Positions 41,066 to 49,926 of a stretch of DNA of 60,000 bases are shown here, in pieces; the first letter of the stretch is position 1; every line of letters begins with the position of its first letter. The DNA comes from Mesostigma viride (Eukaryota > Streptophyta > Mesostigmatophyceae > Mesostigmatales > Mesostigmataceae), in assembly GCA_009746045.1 (NCBI GenBank), contig RPFO01000240.1, forward strand, positions 445,501-505,500, in the 5' to 3' direction. Below the pieces are notes generated by a model, which was not told where the DNA came from, did not search any database, and saw nothing but the letters and a program-made list of their open reading frames with translations. The translations under genes were made by a program, and so were the position numbers.

Positions 41066-41410
41066 AGTTAAAGCCCGACCGGCTCAGCTATGGCGGTCGG
41101 TCACGTTGAGCTTGGGATAAGGTGAACACAGAGAACTACTGTCGGAGCTGGCCCACCACTGGTTTATGTCTTAGCCAGCAAACCCTATCCGGTTAGCCGT
41201 AACCGTGGGACAAGCTAGCCGTCCGTACTGACCCGGATAAGGCCCCGGACTGGGGCCTAGGTGGCGCCGGCCCTAGGCGCCGCCCTTAGACCGGTCGACC
41301 GCATCGGACCGCCGGATTATAGCCGGCGGCTTAGCGGACGCTAGCGGAAGGCGTGCGGACGGACATGGGGAACTTAGAGCCAGATCCTAGGGCTCTAGAG
41401 TTACTCAACT
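41066..41410 (-). repeat. 5' LTR of E2
   Basis: 345 bp. Read on the minus strand it ends GGCTTTAACT, followed by TGTATTCATAAAAATC and the gag ATG. E0 has a similar junction (TTAACT then TGCATTATTAAAAA). Neither is a TGG-type primer site. Confidence 0.92.
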
Positions 41411-43804
41411 TTGTCAACACCAGGCACATGTTCAAGATGAGCAAGGTAAGACATCTCCTTCAGCAACAAATAATCAAGATCCCTGCTCCTGGCGAGCTGT
41501 CTGTGCACAAACTGCACCATGCCCATGCTGTCTGTCTTGACCAGTGTGTGCAGCTGCAAGCTACAGGAAGCTACCTGACAGTCTGAGCTGGTAGAATAAC
41601 TCCCTGAGGTAAAGAGCAGTGTGTAGCCCCTCACATATTGCCCTGCACTCAGCAATGTCACTGCTGGGTGTCACCCTGTTCTGCAACCTACTGTACCAGC
41701 TGACCAGAGAAGTGTGCTCCTGTTGTAGTGTAATGAGTGCTGCTGCCCTGCCCCTGACATCCGTCACCTTCCTGCTGTCCATGGAACTGTCCACATAGAG
41801 CACCATGTTGAGTGGTTTGTACAAGTCCACAGCTGCCAGTATGAGTGGAGGTGAGCTCCTGACAGACTCAACCACCTGCTCTGCCCCTACCTCAACCAGC
41901 TGAGCATCTGTGAGCATACTCAGCACCAGCAAATCTGGGGCACAAATGCTAGCTAGCCATGCCAGCATACCCCTGATTGTGGCACACCTGGCCTGGGTAA
42001 TGGGCTGCTGGAGGGCATCAATGATCTGCTGGGGATAGTTGTTGCCACCCTCCATCTTGATAAACCAAGTACCTGCCCTCTTGATCAGCGTGGCCTGCAT
42101 TCCACAAAACACCATGGGCTCATCCTGCTTCATGTGCTGGACCTTTCATAATAACTCAAACCTCTTCTGGATCTTGGACAGAACTGAATCCACCCACTCA
42201 GGAGGCCCTAGAAGGTGCAGGTCATCTCCATGCAGAGATGCAAACACAGGCAACCCTTCATGAGTACTCTGGAACAAGCAAGGATCAACTGGAGACACAG
42301 TAAAGCCACAGTGAGTTTTCAGAAACTTTTCCAGGCTCTTTCTCCAGATGATAGGGCTGGACCTGAGACCCTCTAAACCCTTGAGTATTCTGAGATATTT
42401 TGACTTGATCTCTGCTCTCCACACCTTGGGCACTGTTACAAAGAAGGGAGGGATATATCACGCCACGTCTCCTTGGCCTGCTCCACATCACCCTTAAGAA
42501 AAGCCCTCTTGAAATCAATCAGCACAGAGCTGTACGCAATGCCCTTGACCAGGAAAGACAGATATATACACAGAACAATCCTCCAGGTATCATGCAGCAT
42601 TCCAGGCGTATACAACTCCTCATCTGTCAGCTCCCCCGTGCCATGGTACTCAGTCACAACTGGCCTCACATGTGGCACCTGCACACCGTCTATCTCCTTC
42701 AGCTTGAGCACAAACAAGAGCCTTAGCAACTGATGCTCCCTGGGCAACTCATCCACAGGCTCAGCACAGTTAGACACTATCCAGTCATGCCCACTGGAGA
42801 CAAACCCCATAATCCATGCCTTAGCCATCTTGGGGCTTTGCATCAACTCTACCAACTGGTGCCAGGAAATAGGACTGTGACCAGCAATCTGGTACTTGTG
42901 CACCCCCAAGTCCCGTGGATCTAGGGTGGTTGGGATGATCAACAAGTCCTCAGCAATGGGCTCCTTGCCTTCAGGCCCCACACTCTGCTGTCCCTTCACA
43001 GCCTTGACTGCCACAGCTAGACCCTTGGAGTAGTGATATCTCTGGAGGGGCAAACTGCCATGACCTTCTAGTGCAAGCTCATCTGCTGACAGAGTCACTC
43101 CTGGCATGCACAAGAAATTCTGGCCCAAGATGGCAGGCCCCTGGTACCCTTCCACCACACAGAACGCAGTGGGGACACCCAGGATAGGCACAGTCACTTC
43201 CCCTAGGATCTTCATTGTTACAGTGCCCGTAAAGTCACTCACTGCCCTGCAGCCAGCCTTATTCACCTTCAGGCCCTGAGCATCCTCCACCCTGATGATA
43301 GACACCTCTGAGTTAGTATCCACTTCTAGGGTTGCAGCCCAGCAAGAACCCCACTCAGTCAACTTAGATACCTTGGGATCCTTGTGCTTGTTGAACATGA
43401 GCGACCGGACAATGTCTGCCATGAGTGGCCTCTTGGACCCTGGTGCAGGCCCAGCCCCCATTGGCTCCACCACAGGTGATGCAGTTGCCTCCTGCACCTC
43501 ATCATCATCAGAGGGATAGCCAACTCCCACGTCAGTGACACGCACATCAACTACCTGGTCCTTAACCTGGCCCTCCAGCCAACACTGTGGTCCAGGCCCG
43601 TCTGCAGGCCAGATTGCATGTGGCTTGCGTTCCTTGACGTTGGCCCAGCTCAACCTGTAAACATGCCTGGGATTGCTCTCCAAGGCCACAAGGCAGGAAC
43701 GATTGGCATCTTCCACACAGGTCACCACCCCGTTCTGCCACTTGCCCCTCTTGCCCTGCATTGATGGCTCCTTCCACATTCTGACCTTCAGCCCCACCTG
43801 AGGC
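41411..43804 (-). pseudogene. E1 integrase C-terminus, protease-like, RT, RNase H (frameshifted)
   Basis: Frame 43804-42436 carries the integrase C-terminal region (WQNGVVTCVEDANRSCLVAL), then LEVDTNSEVSII, VPILGVPTAFCVVEGY and AILGQNFL, the best match to the retropepsin second signature in this group. RT begins with LIDFKRAFLKG. Frames change near 42435, 42140 and 41570. RT motifs go on as GLEGLRSSPIIW and SLHGDDLHLLG, then RNase H with VDSSMD, IAECRAI and KTDSMG. Broken by at least three indels, so a dead copy. Confidence 0.82.
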
Positions 43805-44548
43805 TGTCAAGGACATGGTCCTTGTCTTTGTACCCACCTGACCTGGCTATATAGATAGAGGCTCTTGTACAGGAGCCACTGTTTTTTATCCCGTTGGATT
43901 TGGCCTACAAATGAGAAAGTTGTGGTCAGTTTTAGTAATCAGGGATTAGTACCTATGCCAAGTGGATCCTTATAGGCAGCTGACAAATCTGTCTATGTCA
44001 GCTGACCTATGACATGTCAGATGAGAATCTATGACAGGACAGCTGACTGATTGACATGTACACTGTGCATGTCAGATGTGGCGCTGATATGTTCACGCCA
44101 GATTTACTTCATCATCATCAGATCACACACAGAGAGATCTTTTATTAAATAGTTAGATTACTGTACAGCAGTTACAAGTTAAGACTGTACATCAGTTACA
44201 AGATAAGGCTGTACAGCAGTTACAAGATAAGATTTATTCTTGTCTAGATCTGATTGGTAGCCTGTACACTGACCTAACCTGATTGGTGGCCTGAGTATTA
44301 CATGAGAATATTCCTAGGCACATTCCTAGACAGCCAATCAGGTCATTCCAGTTTTCTGCCTGTTTTTTTCCTCGAGTTAATTAAACAACTGAGGAGCCTT
44401 GCCAAAGGTACTCCTCACTATCATTCTGCCTCAAACTGAGTCTCTGTCTTTTTGCTTCCATCCTCCATAGCCTGTACCTGCAAGGACAGGCACATTTGGG
44501 TTTCAATCACAAGCATTGTAGAAGGCAAAACCATTAGTTCTTTCAACA
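43805..44548 (+). repeat. 5' LTR of E5
   Basis: 744 bp, starts TGTCAAGG, ends TTTCAACA. Contains three tandem copies of a roughly 24-bp unit (CTGTACA.CAGTTACAAG.TAAG) at about 44163-44230. Confidence 0.95.
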
Positions 44549-44560
44549 TGGTATCGGAGG
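44549..44560 (+). other. Primer binding site of E5
   Basis: TGGTATCGGAGG directly after the LTR, initiator-Met tRNA type. Confidence 0.88.
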
Positions 44561-44561
44561 T

Positions 44562-45541
44562 TTGATGCCTACCCTGCATTTGAGGAGCAGAGACATTCAT
44601 CTGACTACCCCAGAGACAACACCCAGACCCAGATCAACCATGGAGGATCAAGACACCCAAACTGCTACCAGACAGCCTGACTACACCTCTCTTGTTTCAA
44701 CAGTTGCCAAGAGCTGCAAGAAATTTGTTGGTGCAGCTGGTGATGATTACAGCAAGTGGGAGGAGTGGAAGAATTTGTTTTTGGCTGTTGTCAGTCTTTT
44801 CAGTTTGGATGCTGTCCTGCTGGGCACTGAGGAGAATGACAGGGCTGATAAGGCCCTGTGGGCAGCTTTGCTCACCTGTCTAACAGGTGAAGCTGCACGC
44901 CTCATGGCCACTGTGGCCAACAAAACTGGTAGCCAAGCATGGCAGTGTCTCATGGAGAACTATGAGCAAACCAGGCTAACCAAGAGTCACAGGTTTGAGC
45001 TGAGGAGCAAGCTGCACCGCCTACAGAAGCTTCCTAACGAGACCATGCAACAGCTCGTGAGGAGGGCGGAGCTTCTACGTGCTGACTACCAGGCTGCAGG
45101 GGGAGTCATCCAGGACCGTGATTTTGCTGCCATTCTACTGGGAGCACTGACAGACGAGTACCGCCCTGCGCTGGTGTCTGTACGGTTCAACGAGGAGGAC
45201 CCACTACCTGTGGTGAAGAGGGCACTCATGGAGGCGGAGGATCTGCTCAAGGGGGGACGTGCTGTGGTGAAAAAGGAGAGTGCTGGCACTGGCCAGGCCT
45301 ACCACACCAACAGCAAGGGGAACGGGGGGACCAAGAAATGCAGTCACTGTGGCCTGTCAAATCACAAGGACAAAGACTGCTGGAAGGAGCATCCTGAGAA
45401 GGCCCCACGCTGGTACCCCAACCAGCACAGGGGGGCAAGGGCGGCAACCGAGGGAACCAGAACAAGGGACGCAACGCACCTGCTGGATCCGCTGCCAACG
45501 CAACTCAGGAGGCGGCTGAACTGCCGCCTGGCTTCTGCATG
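44562..45541 (+). CDS. gag: E5 Gag
   Basis: Starts at ATG 44562, or more likely at ATG 44640 (MEDQDTQ). Copia-type Gag: WEEWKNLFLAVV, a helical core with LRSKLHRLQKLPNETMQQLV, and one zinc knuckle CSHCGLSNHKDKDC near residue 260. The first frame stays open to 45683, but the true product changes frame at the G6 run near 45430, after which the pol frame reads a Gly/Asn-rich linker and the protease. Either a 1-bp indel or a shift used for expression. Confidence 0.88.
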
Positions 45542-48500
45542 GTCACCATCGCCGAGGAGTCGCCGTCGACGCCGCTGGAGGCTGCTGCTCTCACGCAGTA
45601 TACGTGCGACAACCTCACCTGGGTGCTGGACTCGGCTGCGAGCAGCCACATGTCCCCGTGCCGTTCTGACTTTGTGTCTCTGACCCCCCACAGCAGGGCA
45701 ATCGCTGGCTCCGGCGGACAGCTGCACGCTACCGGCCAGGGCACCATCGCTGTGGAGCTTCCTGGCCACAGCGTGCGCTTGCAAGGAGCGCTGCTTGTAC
45801 CTGGCCTGAATGCACGACTCCTTTCAGTCGCGCAACTCGCAAAGGCAGGTCACAAGGTGGATTTCCACAAAGAGACAGTGGTGCTGGATAACAAGCATCA
45901 CAAGATCGCCATGCAGAACAACATCTACGTGTTACCTGCGGCGAAGGCAGCGCCAGCGATGGCTGCTGTGACGGTGGAGCGGCCGGTTAACCTGCTGCTG
46001 CACTGGCGTTTGGGCCATGCTGGTGCCGACCGCATCAAGAAGCTGGTTGCCATCCCTGCATCCAACTTGACGACGAGGAGTCCAACTGCTCCTGGCTGCC
46101 CATCCTGCCCGGCTGGCTTCATCAAGCGCCAGCCATTTCCGCCAGGGCAGCGGCGATCCACTGTGCCGCGCGCCAAGCTTCATGGCGACCTGCTGGGCCC
46201 GATGAGCGTCGAGTCGCTGGGGGGAGCCCGCTACTTCTTGGGCATCACTGACGATGCCACTCGGTGGCGATGGGGGTTTGCGCTCAAGACCAAGGACGAG
46301 GCGGTGGGGCGGTTTGCAGAGCTGCTCGTCCGCGATATTCGCCCCTTCTACGCCGGCTCTGTCGTGCTGCGCACCGACAACGACGCGGTCTTCACCGGTC
46401 AAGCCTGGCGGGCGGTGTGTGCTGAACACCGCGTCCACCAGGAGTTCTCCGCGCCTTACTGCCCTGAGCAGAACGGCGTAGCGGAGCGGCTCTGGGGCCT
46501 GGCAATGGGCATGACTCTGGCGATGTTGACACACGCCGGCCTGGGGAAGGCATACTGGGCATTGGCACTCCAGTGTGCTATTTATATCCTGAACCGCCTG
46601 CCGTGCTCCTCGAATCCTGGTGATGCCACGCCACATGTTTTGCTGACAGGTCATCACGCTGATCTGTCGCACATGCGCATCTTCGGCTGCCCAGCCTGGC
46701 ATCGTGTGGAAGGGCATCGTGGCAAGCTGGAGGCCAAGGCCATGCCTGGCATTTTTGTCGGTTATGCTCCCGACTCGCCGGCATATCTGATCCTGGACTC
46801 CGCCACTCGCACTTTGGTGCAACGTCGCCACGTGGCCTTCAATGAGGCCTGGCGCAACGACGCCCTGCCATCACCTCAGCTGCTGCCGGCACTGGTGGAG
46901 GGGGAGGAGGCTTCCGAGCTTCTGCTGCCACCGGTCACTGAGAATTCTGTCCCTGGGCCTGATACTACTCTGGCCCTACCGCCCTCTGGTCCTGTGACTA
47001 GAGCCATGGCGCGGCGCGCCGCTGCCAGCAGTGAGGACGCTGCTGTGGGCGCTGCCAGCAGTGGGGGCACTGCTTTGGGGGATGCCAGTGGTGAGGGGGG
47101 CTCGCCACTGGAGGCTTTGTCGGGGGATGCCAGTGGTGAGGGGGGCTCGCCACTGGAGGAGGCGCCAGCGCCAAGTCCTGAGCCCAAACCCGCTGAGTCT
47201 GAGTCTGCACCTGTTTTCGCACCAAGTCCTGCGCTGGAGGCGTCGTCGGCTTCTACCTCTACACCACCTGGACACGTGTCGACGGCAGACACACCTGCTG
47301 CTGAATCTCCTTCTTCGTCCCAGCTACACAAATTAGTGCAGGCCCTCCGCGGCAAGCAACCGGCTGCCGCTATGGCCACTGCTGCACTGGTGTCCGACGG
47401 CGTTGCACATGATCCCCTCGCTCAGGTGTTACCCACAACCCCTCTTGATCGTGTTTCCCCTAAATGGGCTCGTTTTTACCCTGACTACATGAGTGTGCGT
47501 GATCTGTTTGATACTTTCTCACTCCACACTAGCTCAGGTTCCACGTCCATCCCCTCCTCTTTTGCTGAGGCCCATGCTAGCCCTGAGTGGCGTGCTGCGA
47601 TGGATAGTGAGCTTTCTAGCATTCGCGAGCATGCAGTATATTCACTCGTTTCTTCCAAGTCTCTTCCTCGCACTGCCAAGGTCCTTCCATCTCGGTGGGT
47701 GTTTGCTGTCAAAAGCGATGGCCGTTTCAAGGCCCGTTTTGTTGTGAAGGGCTTTGCTCAGCGGGAAGGCATAGATTTCACTGAGGTCTTTAGCCCTACT
47801 GTTCGTTCCTCCACCATTCGTTTGGCACTAGCTTTTGGTGTCTCGTCTGGGTATGTGCTGAAGCAACTTGATGTTCGCACTGCGTTTTTGTACGCCCCAC
47901 TTTCTGAGGACGTCTATGTGCGTCCTCCTGCTGGCTTTGAGCAGCGTGATGCCGCTGGTGATGTGCTGGTGTGGAAGCTGCAACGCAGCCTCTATGGCAT
48001 CAAGCAGGCACCACGTAACTGGCACAAAACATTTAGTGCCTATCTTCTCTCCGATGGTGCTGTACAAAGCCCAACGGATTCCTGCCTGTACGTGTATCCC
48101 ACGTCTCGTACGTTTGTGTTTGTCCATGTCGACGACATTATTGCAGGCAGTCCTTCCTCTTCCTGGCTGGCCTCGTGGTCTCATCGTTTGGCCAGCAAGT
48201 TTCAGATCACCGAGTCCGATGACCCTTCTTTTTTCCTCGGTGTTTCTCTCCATGTCGACCCTGTTTCCCGGTCTCTTTCCTTGCACCAAACTGTGTATAT
48301 TGAGGCCCTGGCTGCCCGCTTTGGGCTTTCTCCCTCCTTCCCTGTACGCACCCCGGTCAGTGTGTCCCGTGTTAGTCCCCAACGCGAGGGGGGAATGCAG
48401 CTAAATGCCCCGGACACCCAGCTGTATCAGTCCAAAACCGGTGCCGTGCTGTATGTCGCGCTGTGGACACGTCCAGACATTGCTTTGCTGTCAACCAACT

Positions 48501-48556
48501 GGCCCAGCACATGCAGGCACCCACGGCGGCCCACATGGAGGCTGCCGACCGCCTGA
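45539..48556 (+). CDS. pol: E5 Pol: protease, integrase, RT
   Basis: 1005 codons from ATG 45539, though the frame extends upstream to about 45436. Protease WVLDSAASSHM at about 28-38. GAG-pre-integrase HWRLGHAG...CPSC at about 152-195. Integrase core D (HGDLLGP), D (RTDNDAVF, about 279) and E (NGVAERLWG, about 313). A Ser/Pro/Glu linker with a tandem duplication follows. RT from about 720 has LDVRTAFLYAPL, LYGIKQAPRNW and the active site VHVDDIIAG at about 861-869. Near 48487 a missing base shifts the frame into RNase H. Confidence 0.93.
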   Translation: MVTIAEESPSTPLEAAALTQYTCDNLTWVLDSAASSHMSPCRSDFVSLTPHSRAIAGSGGQLHATGQGTIAVELPGHSVRLQGALLVPGLNARLLSVAQLAKAGHKVDFHKETVVLDNKHHKIAMQNNIYVLPAAKAAPAMAAVTVERPVNLLLHWRLGHAGADRIKKLVAIPASNLTTRSPTAPGCPSCPAGFIKRQPFPPGQRRSTVPRAKLHGDLLGPMSVESLGGARYFLGITDDATRWRWGFALKTKDEAVGRFAELLVRDIRPFYAGSVVLRTDNDAVFTGQAWRAVCAEHRVHQEFSAPYCPEQNGVAERLWGLAMGMTLAMLTHAGLGKAYWALALQCAIYILNRLPCSSNPGDATPHVLLTGHHADLSHMRIFGCPAWHRVEGHRGKLEAKAMPGIFVGYAPDSPAYLILDSATRTLVQRRHVAFNEAWRNDALPSPQLLPALVEGEEASELLLPPVTENSVPGPDTTLALPPSGPVTRAMARRAAASSEDAAVGAASSGGTALGDASGEGGSPLEALSGDASGEGGSPLEEAPAPSPEPKPAESESAPVFAPSPALEASSASTSTPPGHVSTADTPAAESPSSSQLHKLVQALRGKQPAAAMATAALVSDGVAHDPLAQVLPTTPLDRVSPKWARFYPDYMSVRDLFDTFSLHTSSGSTSIPSSFAEAHASPEWRAAMDSELSSIREHAVYSLVSSKSLPRTAKVLPSRWVFAVKSDGRFKARFVVKGFAQREGIDFTEVFSPTVRSSTIRLALAFGVSSGYVLKQLDVRTAFLYAPLSEDVYVRPPAGFEQRDAAGDVLVWKLQRSLYGIKQAPRNWHKTFSAYLLSDGAVQSPTDSCLYVYPTSRTFVFVHVDDIIAGSPSSSWLASWSHRLASKFQITESDDPSFFLGVSLHVDPVSRSLSLHQTVYIEALAARFGLSPSFPVRTPVSVSRVSPQREGGMQLNAPDTQLYQSKTGAVLYVALWTRPDIALLSTNWPSTCRHPRRPTWRLPTA
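47075..47165 (+). repeat. Tandem duplication in the E5 integrase-RT linker
   Basis: Two copies of an in-frame unit of about 51 bp encoding GDASGEGGSPLE, differing only at the edges; a recent slippage or unequal exchange in the flexible linker. Confidence 0.8.
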
Positions 48557-49176
48557 TCCGGTACCTCTACACCACGAGGGACAAGGGTCTGCGGTATGGT
48601 CAGGAAGGGGGGCTGGAGGCCTGGACTGACGCTGACTGGGCTAACTGCCCAGAGTCCAGACGCTCTGTGACGGGCAACCTGGTCCTGTTCCGGGGTGCGC
48701 CCGTGGAGTGGTGCAGCCGCAAGCAACCCATTGTTGCTCTGTCTTCCTGCGAGGCAGAGTACATTGCTGCGAGCAGCGTCACCCAGCTGGTGCTGCCACT
48801 CAGGCGCCTGCTGGGAGACCTGGGTGCACCTGTGGAGGGGCCCACGACCGTGCTGTGCGACAACACTGGCGCGGTGGCCCTGGCCAAGGACCCTGTGCAC
48901 CCCAAGCGCACCAAGCACATCGACGTGCGCTACCACTTCATCCGTGAGCAGGTGGAGGGGGGCTCCATCTGCATGCGTCACTGCCCTGGCAAGGACAACC
49001 TGGCTGACATCTTCACCAAGGCCCTGGGAAGGGCACGGTTCATCATGCACCCTGCGGGACAAGCTGCTGGTGTCTACTTAGATATGCAGTTGTATATGCC
49101 CACAGGGGCTGAGAGCTTTTTTGCTCTAAGTGTTATACTTGACAGGATAGCACTAGAGCAAGGTCATGTGTTGTAA
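48487..49176 (+). CDS. pol: E5 RNase H
   Basis: Open from 48463, but homology begins near 48487 after a 1-bp loss (AVNQLAQHM continues RPDIA of RT). Copia RNase H: WTDADWANCPESRRS, LSSCEAEYIAASS, LCDNTGAVALAKDPV, RYHFIREQV and DIFTKAL. It stops just before the polypurine tract. It degrades the RNA strand during reverse transcription. Confidence 0.92.
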   Translation, partial: AVNQLAQHMQAPTAAHMEAADRLIRYLYTTRDKGLRYGQEGGLEAWTDADWANCPESRRSVTGNLVLFRGAPVEWCSRKQPIVALSSCEAEYIAASSVTQLVLPLRRLLGDLGAPVEGPTTVLCDNTGAVALAKDPVHPKRTKHIDVRYHFIREQVEGGSICMRHCPGKDNLADIFTKALGRARFIMHPAGQAAGVYLDMQLYMPTGAESFFALSVILDRIALEQGHVL

Positions 49177-49182
49177 GGGGGG
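49175..49182 (+). other. Polypurine tract of E5
   Basis: AAGGGGGG immediately before the 3' LTR start TGTCAAGG. Confidence 0.9.
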
Positions 49183-49926
49183 TGTCAAGGACATGGTCCT
49201 TGTATTTGTACCCACCTGACCTGGCTAGATAGATAGAGGCTCTTGTACAGGAGCCACTGTTATTTATCCCGTTGGATTTGGCCTACAAATGAGAAAGTTG
49301 TGGTCAGTTTTAGTAATCAGGGATTAGTACCTATGCCAAGTGGATCCTTATAGGCAGCTGACAAATCTGTCTATGTCAGCTGACCTATGACATGTCAGAT
49401 GAGAATCTATGACAGGACAGCTGACTGATTGACATGTACACTGTGCATGTCAGATGTGGCGCTGATATGTTCACGCCAGATTTACTTCATCATCATCAGA
49501 TCACACACAGAGAGATCTTTTATTAAATAGTTAGATTACTGTACATCAGTTACAAGTTAAGACTGTACATCAGTTACAAGATAAGGCTGTACAGCAGTTA
49601 CAAGATAAGATTTATTCTTGTCTAGATCTGATTGGTAGCCTGTATACTGACCTAACCTGATTGGTGGCCTGAGTATTACATGAGAATATTCCTAGGCACA
49701 TTCCTAGCCAGCCAATCAGGTCATTCCAGTTTTCTGCCTGTTTTTTTCCTCGAGTTAATAAAACAACTGAGGAGCCTTGCCAAAGGTACTCCTCACTATC
49801 ATTCTGCCTCAAACTGAGTCTCTGTCTTTTTGCTTCCATCCTCCATAGCCTGTACCTGCAAGCACAGGCACATTTGGGTTTCAATCACAAGCATTGTAGA
49901 AGGCAAACCCATTAGTTCTTTCAACA
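49183..49926 (+). repeat. 3' LTR of E5
   Basis: 744 bp matching the 5' LTR, followed by TSD GAGGC. Confidence 0.95.

Larger units (their letters stand above)
33531..41410 (-). mobile_element. E2: young copia-like element, gag-INT-PR-RT-RH, minus strand
   Basis: 345-bp LTRs at 33531-33875 and 41066-41410 appear identical, with TSD TTGTC at 33526-33530 and 41411-41415. LTR ends are AGTT...AACT. One open frame from 41046 runs through gag, integrase, protease-like, RT and RNase H to 34255, interrupted only by the TTAA element at 36315-38032. Removing that with one TTAA gives a continuous frame of about 1690 codons. About 6.2 kb without the insert. Confidence 0.92.
43805..49926 (+). mobile_element. 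E5: canonical Ty1/copia element nested in E1
   Basis: 744-bp LTRs at 43805-44548 and 49183-49926 with TSD GAGGC at 43800-43804 and 49927-49931. TG...CA ends, primer site TGGTATCGGAGG and polypurine tract AAGGGGGG. Standard copia order gag, protease, integrase, RT, RNase H. About nine differences between LTRs by eye (roughly 1.2 percent). Two single-base frame breaks (about 45430 and 48487) make the copy probably defective. Removing it rejoins E1 integrase in phase. Confidence 0.95.

Noticed and set aside
47828-48382. Minus-strand ORF opposite E5 RT
   Set aside because: Antisense shadow of the conserved RT frame; no family resemblance.
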